Part shown: piece by piece, positions 44,914-56,712 of the stretch
How positions within the stretch are numbered: position 1 is the stretch's first letter
Layout: every line of letters begins with the position of its first letter
Assembly (NCBI GenBank): GCA_034401135.1
Contig: JAWZSP010000009.1
Location: forward strand, 1,550,001-1,614,000
Reading direction: 5' to 3'
DNA from: Volutella citrinella
Taxonomy: Eukaryota > Ascomycota > Sordariomycetes > Hypocreales > Nectriaceae
Length of the DNA: 64,000 bases
Position numbers and translations under genes: made by a program
The notes under the pieces: generated by a model
The model's database searches: none
The model's input: only the letters and a program-made list of their open reading frames with translations
What the model was told of the DNA's origin: nothing

Positions 44914-46507
44914 GCAGGAGGGGGGACTGGACCCTAGCGGGGGAACAGTGGCAGTCACAACCAGGGCGGGCGCTGCTGGCAGGACGCAAGTGACCGCCAT
45001 CACAAGCCAAACGCGTCAAGTCCACCGCGCCCGTTTCAGCAGCTACATCACAGCTTGCCCTCCACTGCCAATTTCCAACGTCAGCCACTCTGGTTGCTAT
45101 TGATGCAGGACCTACTATTACCAGGAACAGCTGCTCTCTTGGGCAGGCAATTGTCCGGTCCTGGGCTGCACAGCGACCGACAGCCATGTGAAGGACGCCA
45201 CTCCAACTCCATCTCAGCACTCTGCGAGTATGAATGGAGGCACCAGAGGCATGCCTGACCTGTTCGTCCGTCCAAGATTACCTCATGCAGACAGCTAGCG
45301 CCACCACTAGGTTCTATGAGTTCGCGCGCGAGGCAGCGACAGACCGGGATCGTAGTGGTTGCGGGAGCCCCGGAACAATCCCGCCTTCACCCGCATGGGG
45401 CCTGCAGATGAGTCGCTGTCGAACCTGTTGACTCGTTTTTCTGCTCGACGGCCTCTCTGCTGCGACTTACCCTGCGACGACTGCGACGACGACTGCAACT
45501 GCAACTGTAGAGTTCAGCCACTGCTCTGAGATCTACACGATGGCCCTCGGAAAGGAAAAGACGCGTAGCTATTTATGAAGGCCACGATACCCGAACATGC
45601 AGTGCGCTTCGCGCTCCCTGTCCATCCGTCGGTCTGATGTGCGTTCCGGCGCGGGCCCCGATGCATAAAAAAACACATTGCGACCAGCGTCTTGCAAAGT
45701 GTCTCAACGCCGCCTCGACGACGCAACAATGTCCTTGGCTGCTCCCTCCTTCGTGTTTGACGTCACCTCCAGGACATTGCGACTGGGCCGCAAATTACTA
45801 GTCATTAGTCGCAGGCTTGGCTGTCATGTGAGAGCAATGCCAACACCTGCTGGCCACGCAGAGAAAGGGGACGGATGAGCTGACCTGACCTGGCCGAAAC
45901 AAGCCAGGCTTGATGGGCCATGATGGACGAGACAGGCCAGCCAGCAGCCGCCAGCAGGGACCCGGGAGGAGCAGCAGGGCCATCAACAGGGACGCCAGCA
46001 GGATTCTACCCAGCTTCGCCGCCTCCGCCGCTCGCTCTGCTGCATCTGCCCGCGCTCGTGCGGTGTCTTCGGAGGGTTCGGGCGGCGTCGGTCCATCTCC
46101 ATCCGGCTTGATTGGCCCGTCCCCAACGACATCGTTGCGACGACTCGTCGGCCCCTTGTAGTGCGACGGGTCTTCACATGGTCGTCTGCGGGGAAGCCTG
46201 GGAAGGAGGGGATGGGCAGATGAGTGCCTTGGTGATTGGCCGACCCCCCAGGACGGAGGGCTGAGATGCCGAGGACGCTTCATGGGGTAGTGTCGCCTTC
46301 AGGATTGACTCGCCAAATGCCCCAACTTTTTTTGCGTCCAACGCGTCGCCGTCTTAAGTGATTTGCTCCCCCGTCGCATCCGCGCAGCCGCTCGTAGAAG
46401 CTCGATTCATACATTCTTTTTTGGATTGTTTTTTCCCATCTCGGTCTTGGCTATTGCCTACCAGAACAACACAGAGCCCGTCCGTACGCTTGCGCGAACT
46501 GTCCAAG

Positions 46508-49469
46508 ATGCCGTCGACGAATACCACCAAAAGGTCTCCCCCGAACGGAGCCTTCAAGATCATCCAGACGCCCCGGCGGAGGTCGCCTCGCGCGTGCTTA
46601 CCATGTCGCATCCGCAAAGTTCGCTGCACCGTGTCCATGCAAGGCATTCCTTGCGTCAACTGTGAGCTTGATGGCAAGGAGTGTGTCGTTGTCAAGAGAA
46701 GCTCCAAACGGTGAGACACTCTACCCTGGATGCCGCGTCCACCATGTTCGAACATCTGGTGTAGTCGAGCCCTGGGCGGTGCTAATTTATGTAGAAGCAA
46801 CCAGAACCAATGCAACTCCGAGTTTCCAGAGCCGGCCAGTGCGTGCTCACACGACCATGACTCTGACACACACCCCTCCACCGAGACATATGAGCAAGCG
46901 TCGACGAAGCCTGCTTGGAACAGCCAACAGCCCGTCAAGCCCCGATTAGACGCAATTGGCCGATTTCTTGGTGAGGAGGTGCAGCTCAAAGACTTCCTCG
47001 ACACCTCGATTGAGCCCCGGCCAACAACACACCAACCTCTAGGTAGGCAGAGCGCTCATCTTCGCTCATCCTTCAAACTAACATGCGTTGTAGCTTCAAA
47101 TTTCCGCATCCCTCACGCCCACCAAGATGGAGATTCGCCTACCTCATCCACGCCCACAATTGACAGCAGCACCAGCAGCCTATCATTCAGCAATTTTGTC
47201 GACTACTCGTGCTACCCTTTCGTCTCCATCTCAAACCTCGGCTCCATTTCCCCTCAACACTGCGAGTTCCTCAAGTCCCAGGGCTGCTTCCAGCTTCCAA
47301 AGCGACAGCTGATGGATGAGTTCATGAAGCAGTACTTTATGCACGTGCATCCCACCGTCCCATTCCTGGATGAGCGGAGTTTCTGGGCAATGTACGAAAG
47401 CGACGAGCTGCAAGCAGACAGCCCAAGGCAGCATATCCACCTATTGGTCATGTGGACAATGGTATTCGCGGCCTGTGGTGTAAGTTGTCAAGATCCCCCC
47501 CGAAGAGCCACCAAGTACTCACTACTCAAATAGCATGTCAGCCAGTCCACAGCAGTGGCTTTGGGATACGAGACCATTCGATCAGCGAGAGCAGGGTTCT
47601 ATCAGAGAGCCAAGGTATTTTTTTCTCGCCATCGCATTAGAGCAACGTGATCATGAGCGCTAATTTTGATCTGCAGCTACTCTTTGATCTCGGCCCAGAT
47701 TCATCAGCAGTCGACATGGCACAGGCTGCCGTGCTCCTCTCATTTTGGTCTGGCGCTTCTCGTCCCGGGCCTATCGGACCAAATTCAATGTGGCTCAAGG
47801 TCGCCATCCACTACGCACAAATGGTGAGGGCGCACCAGGCTTGCCAGATGGCGAACCACCTCGACCCTTCGCCGACGGACAAGAACCAGAGCCTACTGCG
47901 AAGACTCTGGTGGAGCTGCATCGTCCGCGATAGGTCGCTTGCTCTGGGCCTGAAGCGGAGCGTCCAGATTGTGCGAGAGTATCCCGTACCGACCCTGGCC
48001 GACTTTGACGACGAGATCGACGCCTCGAGGGTCTACGATGCCGTCACCAAGCAGTACCTTGTCCAGCAGATGCTTCAATTCATGCAACTGTGCAAGGTCG
48101 TCAACGACTTGCTCCTGATCTGCTCTCCGCCCGAGGGCTCCGAAGGCCAGCCAGTCGGCACAACGGAGGAGATTGTCGAGAGGCTGGCCAGCTGCCGTGC
48201 CAAACTCCAAAGCTGGCGTGAAAACATGGACTATGAATACGCTGATCAATTTTCCAACGAAGGCGTGCGCCACCACTCCGTCATGGTTTTCACAAGCTCC
48301 ATGTATATTTATTACCAGTAAGCCTCGCGCCACCCATCCCAAGATCGATCCCACCTGACAGGAGCGTGTAGTGCCGCAAAGTTGACTCTTCATCATTGCG
48401 AAATTCTGCTATCGACATTCAAGCCGGACAAGGTTTACACCATTACTACCAAGGGACACAGCCCGTCGAAGCAAAGCCAAGAGGTCCAAGAAGATGCCAT
48501 GGGCATTATCACGTGTCTGAGTGAATTGAGAAAGCAAGGCCTGGTTCAATACGTCTCTAGCAGCGTGTTCGTATACCCTCTCGAAACCATGTGGATTCAT
48601 TGGCTAATTATTTCGGTTCCAGTGTCGCTTTCGCTGCCCTACCGCTGCTGCTGAACGTCCTCGACCTCAAACTCTCCTCTCCAAACGATCCAAGCGAAGA
48701 AATGGCTAAAAAGCGACATCGCCTGCAAATACTGTTGGAAGCAATGAACGAACACCAGCCCCGATATGATGGGGTGGAGGACATCAGTCAAGCTGTGAGG
48801 CTCATTGCCAACTTTGCACACTCCGACTCCTTCTCGGCAGCCACATTCCACGCAGCCCGGGACTGGACTGACATCTTGGCACTTCAACCCAACTGTTATT
48901 TGCGCCTCGCCTTGACAATGGATCTCTGTCTGAAAATGGAGGTTGTGCCAACAGAAAACGACATCTGGTGCTTGCTGAAAAGCCGACTCGGCAACGAATC
49001 CGGTCTCAACTACATCATCCCACTGGCCAACGTCGCCTCAAACCAGCCAAGTGAGATGCAGGAGCCGTCCACCCATGTCAAGCAGGCACGAGTCAAGAAG
49101 TTGACTTCAAGAGTGAATGCTCTAGAGGACGAGCCGTCTCAATTCGACACGGAAATGGAGCGCACATTCGCCGCAGCAGAGGAGCCCCCACGAATAGCGG
49201 AAGAGGAGATGCCAGAGACCCCAAAGCCACTCAACAATGTAGGACTAGCCATGAGTGCCGGGGATCTCGAGCTCACGCATCTCCTCGCTAATGAATACGA
49301 GACTCTGGGGTCGATATACGGCCTCGACGCAAGCCCCGGTCTTGCACTCAGTTCGAACAGTCTGTTTGACTACCTTAATCTGGACAGGGATAGAGATGTG
49401 AACATGGACAGTAGGGCTGGCTCTTTCATGGATAGCACTGGCTTGGGGGATCAGGCAATTGGCATCTAG
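46508..49469 (+). CDS. CTF1-beta-like Zn2Cys6 transcription factor, seven exons
   Basis: Exons 46508-46710, 46795-47042, 47094-47479, 47534-47614, 47677-48317, 48372-48566 and 48623-49469 give 866 residues. The zinc cluster ACLPCRIRKVRC...GIPCVNCELDGKEC (residues 30-60) has six cysteines, and VVVKRSSKR follows. Its wording is close to cutinase transcription factor 1 proteins (RACxxCRxRKVRC, GxPCxNCxLDGxxC). The middle region has SQGCFQLPKRQLMDEFMKQYFMHVHPTVPFLDE and LRRLWWSCIVRDRSLALGLKR, the fungal-specific TF domain. The second intron (51 bases, with a CTAAC branch) keeps the frame if retained, and the sixth uses a GTTCGT donor and is the least certain. CTF1-type factors regulate fatty acid, lipase and cutinase genes by recognising free fatty acids; here this is inferred. 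It is convergent with the alcohol dehydrogenase. Confidence 0.85.
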
Positions 49470-49699
49470 GCATAAATGTTTTCTTGTAACATGGGACCAA
49501 GGGTGATAGAGGATATAATGTTGCTCAGTGGAGGCTTAATGACACACTGATACTCGGTATACCACATATGTAGCAGTGACTGGCATGCAAAGCTCTTTGA
49601 AGGCGTGGGAACCATCTTTCTCATCAATCCACCATCAATGCCACATCTCTTGAGCATCTGTCCCAGTGTCCGCCTCGTAGGGTAACCCGAGTCATCTCA

Positions 49700-51090
49700 T
49701 CACAGATGTTCCGAGCTACGGCCTCGCAAGTCCAGCACAATTCTTCCTTCAATATTCCCAACCTACCCCGGCAGTTAGTTTCACTAAGAACCAAGTGAAG
49801 CGACATGACTCACCTGATCCAGGTCCTTGAGTTGACAGAGGCTGTAATAGGGCTTGACTTTACCCTGCGCCGCGATTTCCAAGCACTCCCGCATGTCTAC
49901 TCTATTCCCTGCTTTGGTACCTACATCTCAATGAGAATTGTTCTACCTAGAAGTTCTCGGAGACTCACCAATGATGCGCAGCTCTTTGGTCACAATAGTT
50001 GCAATGTTCTTGACTGCACTGTCGTCCGGCGGCATCCCCACGCACGCAATTGTGCCACGTTGATCCAGCCAGTGTATTGCTTGAGAATATGCCTTGGGGC
50101 TCCCAGTGCACATTAGGGCAACGCGAGCACCCTTGCCGGTCAACCGTTGGACCTTCTGTGCAAGCTTCTTGTCGCTGTCAAAGAGGGTGAAGTCGAGGAA
50201 CTCGTCCACTCCAATCGACCGACAAAAGTTTTCCTTTGCTCCGATGTCTATGCCAATGACTTTCCCGCCCATGGCTTTCGCATATTGGATCGCAAGGTGG
50301 CCGAGACCACCTCCCGCGCCGCTCACAACAACCCAGTCGCCGAATCGGAGCCCAGCCGTCTTGAGAGCAGCATAGACTGTCACGCCGCCACACATGAGAG
50401 GTGCGGCAGAGGCGAGCTCCAAGCCGTCGGGGATCGGGACGACATATTTTGCGGGCGCGGCTCGGTACTGTTGGAAAGTTCCTGGGGTGTAGTACCCCGA
50501 GATCTTGGTGTTTCGACAAAGGGACTCGCTGCCTTCGATGCACATATCTACAATCCTGTCAGTTTCTCGATGGGCACAGGCAATACATAATTGGACCTAC
50601 CGCATGTGAGGCAAACGTCTGCAATGACCTGGATGCCGACAATAGATCCAAGGCGTGGGCTCTTTACCCCAGATCCCAGCTTGATGACTTCCCCAATGCC
50701 TGGACTACCTGTCAGCCGCTCTTCCGTTTCAGGGGGCTCCCAAGAAGACCAACCTTCATGGCCACCAATTTGGCCTGGAATGTGCAAAGATGCGAATTAG
50801 TTTGAGAGAGGGAAAATGGTTGATGCATGGGGTACCTCTGCGGATTGGAATCGGCAGGCCTGGAAAAGTGCCCATGCAGATGGCGGCGTCGGTGTGGCAT
50901 ACGCCCGAGTATAGTCTTAATCCAATAAATCAGCACCGGGACTTGGCAGTTCCTTGAGGATGATATACAGCCTAACTAGTACCTCATGTGGCCCAGGTTC
51001 TGGTATGGAGAGTTCAACCAACTCAATCTCCGGAGTCCCCGGCTTGGCGTAAATGGCAGCACGATTCACGCCCGGCTTGTTCGCTGACAT
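49700..51090 (-). CDS. Zinc-dependent alcohol dehydrogenase, seven exons
   Basis: Oxidises alcohols with NAD(P), or reduces aldehydes. Exons 51090-50969, 50915-50836, 50774-50754, 50708-50601, 50547-49969, 49920-49814 and 49762-49700 give 359 residues with consistent phase. Catalytic-zinc ligands: Cys in GVCHTDAAIC (about residue 50) and GHE, the latter in a 21-base exon 3. Structural-zinc cysteines: CLTCDMCIEGSESLC. NAD fold: GAGGGLGHLAIQYA (about 180). The C-terminus RIVLDL is typical. The 229 bases between its stop and that of the CTF1-like gene are convergent. Its ATG lies 496 bases from that of the divergent GXWXG/DUF4334 gene, so the pair may share control. Confidence 0.9.
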
Positions 51091-51586
51091 GGTCAAAAAT
51101 TATGTTCAGTAAGTTGCAAGTGCTTCTTAACGGTGGGAAATGAGTAGACTGCAATTTCTTGTATCATATTACGGGTAACTGGGATCAGGATCAAATATCT
51201 TGTCTCGCCAATCTGTCTTGATGTTATCCTGATTTAGCCGAGGCTGAGGGCATACCAAGGGCAATGCATCGAATGGGCCAGGCAACGAATGATATCCCAC
51301 GTGATTTGCGGCGACCCCGCGTTTATCAACACGTGAACTCGGTGCCAGAAAATGTATGTCTCAAATCCTGAGAGAGGGGGCGGGGGGGGCCAGACAGATT
51401 TCCGAGCCAGGATTATTGGGGATCGCCGAGGGGTTTGTACTGCCGAGGTAGCTTCAAGTACATCTATAATAGGTCGTATTCTCATAGATAGTGGGATCGA
51501 TTAACGCGTATACTGCATTGGTACTTGTTATTGAAACCTCTTGTCTGTCAAAACTCACGGCGAACAAACAACTGATCGGAAGCAAC
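51091..51586. promoter_or_regulatory. Bidirectional promoter region of ADH and GXWXG genes
   Basis: About 500 bases between divergent starts. It includes a G-rich run around 51373-51389 and no other gene. Shared regulation is inferred from geometry only. Confidence 0.5.
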
Positions 51587-52194
51587 ATGGCTGCCAAGTC
51601 GTATGTAGCTCCTTCACTTCACCCGGCTTGTACCGTACCTTGTCATTGACGTACCAGGAGGCCCGAGCAGCAGTTCCACCTCCTCGCGGAGGTCGTGGGG
51701 CGTGTGGAGGAGTCGGCAGTCGCGGCTGTGTACGACCAGCTCAAGCCCGTCTCCCCAGACTTCATGATCGGGGAATGGGATGGAGGCAGCTTCGACACGG
51801 GCCATCCAACCCACGCACAGCTTAAAAACTTTAAATGGGCAGGCAAGGATTTCAGGTCCATTGACGATGTGGACCCAATGATGATCTGGACTGAGGACGG
51901 CGAACGGAAGTGGTTCCCCAAGTACGGTCGAGCACGTGTGAGTCCAGTCCTCGTCGTTGGCCCACGGGGTCCCCATACTCCATACTGCAATCTGCTAAGC
52001 GAGGATAGCTCCGTGAGGTCAAGTTCAGGGGGGTGGTCAGCACGGCAATGATCTATAATGGCTTCCCCATCATTGATTCGTTTCGTTACGTGGATGACGA
52101 GACTGTTATCGGGGCCATGGACACTGGGCCCCAACAGCAGACGGGCGGGACATACTTCTTCTATCTGAAGCGCAGACTAAGGAGGAAGCTTTAG
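51587..52194 (+). CDS. GXWXG/DUF4334 domain protein, three exons
   Basis: Exons 51587-51600, 51658-51937 and 52009-52194 give 159 residues; introns of 57 and 71 bases have GTATGT and GTGAGT donors. The first exon encodes only MAAKS. The domain name motif appears as MIGEWDGGSF (about residue 42), with PTHAQLKNFKWAGKDF next. The DUF4334 half reads VKFRGVVSTAMIYNGFPIIDSFRYVDDETVIGAMD and ends in a basic RRLRRKL tail. The two-domain architecture is known from bacteria and fungi; its function is not established. It is divergent from the alcohol dehydrogenase gene, which might indicate a related metabolic role, but nothing in the sequence proves it. Confidence 0.82.
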
Positions 52195-54305
52195 GAGGTG
52201 AATCACAGAACAACAATGGTTCGCTTGCTGTAGCGTATGGCAGCATTCAACACAACTGACCCCATCTTCGCCGATCCCCGGCCAGGCTCAAGGCTGGGCA
52301 TTATGCGAATCCATTATCCAAGGCGGTCGACATGCTAGCGGCCCCCGACCAAAAGTCGCTCAAAATACTCCATCATATCATTAGTGTACTTTGGTATCCA
52401 TGTTCTGCTCTTTGCATACATCCACCCATCAGCCAGTAGCCACGAGCGAGCTCCCCCTTGGCTAGCAAAGGCCTCCAACGCCTCGTCAATCCATCTGTAC
52501 ATGTGCCCTAGACTATTGGATCCATCGCTTGCCATTCGCTTAGGCGGGCTGCAAGGACAGATGGCTCTGAGAGGCTGCGGGCGGCGTCACAGCCGCGTCC
52601 TTCAAGCCACACCACCGACACCCCTGCCCAGAAGCCAGAACAACGGCCCAACGAGCTAGAACGACACTAGACACGGACTAGACTGCCACCCGCGCACCTA
52701 CCGTCACGGGTACGCACTTCCCGGAGATTATAGGATCGAGTGCAGCGGCGATAGCGGTGGGGCTGGACGAGGAAGCTGGCAAACGAAAACACGTAAAGGC
52801 GGCCATGACGCCCGCGCGAGCATTAGTGGTGTAGCAGCCCGTTGTTAGATCTACTAGCATCGACCAATGAGGCCGTCACGAGATGATCTTGGCGAGCCCC
52901 AAGGTTTGGGCACGCGATAGCCTCCTTCCCTCTTGAGCTAGAGGCTAGTTGGTCTCCAATTTTGCCCTAGGAATCCTACCGGGTGCCCGTTGGACACGAT
53001 GGAGCGACTCCGGGTTCCTCCGGAGAATGCATGGCTAGGCAGTTGGTCAATGCTTCTGGCGGTTCGACTGGCGGCTCTACTGGCCATGGCAGACGGTGCC
53101 GGAGGCCATGTTCGAAGCGAAGTGACCAGGGATGGTGGTTAGAGTGCGGTTGCGGGCGTTGTTTAAGCTCCGAGGAGCTGGGGAACGTGACGACTGAGAG
53201 ACTATTGGAGAACAGAAACACAGCGGAATACCGCGGAGAAGGCGACAAGCAGTTTTGCGGGGTGCCCGTCCCCTTGATCCATATCATCGTCAGCCATCTC
53301 CACTACCAACAACAGACTATTTGTTGATCTCGTCTCGTCACGGCCAAGATCGGCCACGTCACCGACTCATGTCATTTAACCTTAAAACGTTAATGCAGTT
53401 AGGCTATGGACCGGGTGAATCCCACGTCCGCATGATCCAGCTCTGTGGATGACCATCTGCTTACTGAAGGAGAATCAGCAGCATGGCGAGCACCGAGCAA
53501 TAGGCTGCATAGCCCCCGTTCATGACAAAAGGAAGCCGTTCGCAGGTCTTGGCACGCCTTTGCCTGCGGTGGCCTCCGTCTAGGACTCCTCTAGGAGCTA
53601 GTTGGACTGCAAGCCCCGAGGCGAGGGATGGGATGGGAGAGGGCGAATCCCCTCATTTGCTCCGTGCGTCCCTCATCTGCTCCGTGCGTCCCCCCATGGG
53701 GTCGGTGGGCGGTTCCCCAAATCCTTCGCTTCGTTTATTGGGGAATGGGCCCAACCACGGCCTCATGATCTCCGCGCTAGTCTTAGACGCCTTCTTCTTT
53801 GCGACAAGCCTGATGCGGAGAGTCCCCTGCGTCAAACCCTAAACCCTTCTCCTCCTTACCCTCCCCGTTAGCTAGCGCATCGTTTAGAAGCATGCCGACG
53901 TCTAGAACGCTTTGTCATGGCCGGATCATTCTCGTAGCCGCCCTCATTCAGGCCTAGCTCTCTCTGTGGCGCCTGCAAGCCTCCTCGTTTCCCAAACTAG
54001 ATAGCCCACGGGCGGGCGTCGATATCTTGGCAGTGGCAATGGGCAATGGGGCAATGGGCAAGGGCAGCTGTGCTCGACATGGTCGGTGGCGTGGAGAAGC
54101 TGAACGCTAAGGACCCGAGGATCAACGTGGGGGTCGAGTCTTGTAATTTCTCTGGAGAAGCCCAAAATCCTCTGACTATAATAAAGCAGCCATCGGCCCA
54201 CGGATTGTGGAAAATCATCAAGCGATTCGGTTGCCTCTAGCTCTCGACGCCTGTCTGCACACCACTGATATCTCCTCTCCACTTGCAACTCAACCAGTCG
54301 CGATC
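52195..54305. other. Intergenic region between GXWXG and MFS genes
   Basis: About 2.1 kb without a supported gene. Besides the 20-bp tandem repeat at 53651-53690 there is a short GGGCAATG repeat near 54035-54065. Short frames overlap on both strands. Some of it may be decayed coding or transposon sequence, but I cannot identify a source. Confidence 0.45.
53651..53690. repeat. 20-bp tandem duplication
   Basis: Units 53651-53670 and 53671-53690 match at 19 of 20 positions (CCTCATYTGCTCCGTGCGTC); the one difference is T/C. Tandem slippage duplication in non-coding DNA. Confidence 0.75.
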
Positions 54306-55977
54306 ATGAAGACCGACGACGCTGTCCTGAACCAGGTCCAGACCAACCAGGATGACCTCAAGCCTGTTCCCAAGGTCGACCACATCGACTACTCGGGTGC
54401 ACACGAGAAGACCGACCCCGAGGAAATTGCACTCGTCAAGAAGCTGGACCGATGGATCATGGTGCGTACTGCTTGTCCTACTTGGAGGGGAAACACGGAC
54501 TAACATCATCTTCTCGTAGCCCATGCTCTGGAGCATGTACTGGCTCAACTACCTCGATCGAAATGCCATTGCCTTGGCTCGATTGAACGACCTTGAGGAT
54601 GATCTCAACCTCACAGGAACCCGTAAGCTAGTCTTCTTTTCAGACATCCACGTGTGAGCCATGCAGCTGACAGGACCCCGCACAGAATACCAGACCTGCG
54701 TTTCGATCCTCTTCGTCGGTTACATCCTGGGTCAAATCCCATCCAACATGTTCCTCACCCGCACTCGCCCTAGCCGCTACATGGTTCGTCAAACCTCCTA
54801 CAAAAATCTCATGGCTTCAAGAGACTAACTTGCGCAGGGTATTATGATGATGCTCTGGGCCGTTGTCAGTGCTCTCACTGCTGTTGCAAAGGACTACGTC
54901 GGTCTTCTCCTCACCCGCTTCTTTCTGGGTGTCACCGAAGCTCCTTACTATCCCGGCGCCGTCTATCTGCTGTCCATCTTCTATACACGCAAGGAGGTTG
55001 CTACCAGAATCGCTATTCTCTATACCGGTAACATTCTCGCCACTGCCTTTGCTGGTCTTATTGCTGCTGGAATCTTCTACGGCATGGATGATCTGGCCGG
55101 CATTGCAGGCTGGAAGTGGCTCTTCATCCTTCAGGGTGTTGTCACCTTTGTTATTGCCATCATCGGCTTCTTCCTCTTGCCCGATTTCCCCCTGACAACC
55201 TGGTGGCTCACCCCCCGAGAGCGCGATCTGGCTTACAACCGCATTGAGCTCGATACCGTCGCAAACAAGGGCGAGACCAGCACCTGGAAGGGACTCGTTC
55301 AGGCCATGAAGGACCCCATGGTTTGGATCTTCTGCGCCATGGCCCACATGCACCTTGCTGCCAACGGATTCAAGAACTTTGTGCGTATAACTATAGTTTG
55401 TCTCATCATCACAGATTCCTCAGACTAACAATCATGACAGTTCCCATCCGTCGTCAAGACCCTCGGCTTCAACACCACTATTACTCTGGTTCTTACCTGC
55501 CCTCCCTACTTGGTCGCTGGAGCGATTACCATCCTCGTTTCGTGGTCTTCGGGCAAGTTCAACGAGCGAACGTGGCACATCACACTCTCCAAGGCTGTTG
55601 CCGTGGTTGGATTCGTCGCTGCTGCCGCTACTTCAAACACTGCTGGACGCTATGCTTCCATGGTGGTCTTCACCATTGGCACCTATGGTGTTAACAGCTT
55701 GATCCTTGGATGGTGCGGATCCGTTTGCGGTCAAACCAAGGAGAAGAAGGCCGTTGCTATCAGCATGGTGACCATGATCATGAACGTCAGCTTCATCTGG
55801 ACGCCTTATCTCTGGCCTAAGTCCGATGAGCCTCGCTACGCTATTGCCATGGGCAGCAGTGCCGGCTTTAGCATTGCCACTGCTGCGTTGGCTTGGTTGG
55901 CAAAGTGGATCATGATCAGGCGAAACAAGAAGCTGAGGGCCTCCAATGATGAGACCACAGTCTTTTATGTCTATTAA
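54306..55977 (+). CDS. MFS transporter, anion:cation symporter (allantoate permease-like)
   Basis: Proton-coupled uptake of small organic anions such as allantoate, nicotinate or related acids is typical of this family. Exons 54306-54461, 54520-54622, 54686-54783, 54838-55380 and 55441-55977 give 478 residues; introns of 58, 63, 54 and 60 bases, donors GTGCGT, GTAAGC, GTTCGT and GTGCGT. Family signatures: LDRWIMPMLWSMYWLNYLDRNAIALARL (TM1), YQTCVSILFVGYILGQIPSNM (TM2), LLTRFFLGVTEAPYYPGAVYLLSIFYTRKE (TM4 region), WKWLFILQGVVT (TM6), FPLTTWWLTPRER (loop) and C-terminal TMs to residue 460. The N-terminal 50 residues are polar and acidic. A plasma-membrane location is expected. The codon use is smooth and it looks intact. 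Substrate unknown. Confidence 0.93.
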
Positions 55978-56712
55978 AGCTTGAGGAAAGCCTTGAAGTA
56001 TTTGACTGGTACGGGAATTGGTGGATGTGGGAGCACGTCAATTCAATCTGCAGCCACCTGACTTACCAGCAGCCTATATATATGCAAGACTTAGAATGCA
56101 ATATGAACATGATTTTATGACTGAGTAGCACATTTCACCTTGAAGTTTTGAGCGTGTTGAACGGCACACCCTTACAATGCGATGAAGGCAATTACTAAAG
56201 CCCGAAAAGCGCAAGATTTCTTTTGTCACGGTAACCTGCCGTGGGGCATTTTCACCATGAACAGCTAGCCTCTGACCTGCAGGGGTAAAACGAAAGGAAG
56301 ATTCCGGAATTTCCATTGGTAAAGGGTAAGGTGGCGGGTCAATCAGGCAGCCCAACAGAACAGTCCTCTCGCCCGCCAAGGCCCCTCCTAGCCAAATAGC
56401 TGGCTAAAGAGGGGTCAAGGTGCATCTTTATTGACTCTCACAGTTGTACACCACGATCTATAACTAATTGATCAAACGTTGTATCATTCGCTTTCTAGTT
56501 GGCTGATAGATGCGCAGTATCATCGTCTCTATCGATCCTTCTTCCACTAAGCAAGCAGACCACAGCGACTCTTCTGTGCGCTGAAGATTTACACACGTCG
56601 CATTTAGCCTTCTCTTTACATCCTTTCGAAAAAAAAAAAAAAAAGGTTGATGCGTGTAATAGAGTCCAACTATCCTCGAACGCCCCCCCCCTCGCCCGTT
56701 TTCGGTAGAGTC
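55978..56712. other. Convergent intergenic region with poly(A) tract
   Basis: About 730 bases between the MFS stop and the GH16 stop. A run of 16 A lies at 56629-56644, a mononucleotide microsatellite. It holds both 3' UTRs; no gene. Confidence 0.5.

Larger units (their letters stand above)
43698..46507. other. Long divergent intergenic region with minisatellite-like tracts
   Basis: About 2.8 kb between the pectinesterase and CTF1-like genes. Apart from two small tandem repeats (listed separately) it holds only short overlapping frames. The last 100 bases before 46508 may be leader sequence of the regulator. Confidence 0.45.

Noticed and set aside
53833..53846. Short AAACCCTAAACCC telomere-like stretch
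   Set aside because: Only about two CCCTAA units; too short to call an interstitial telomere repeat.
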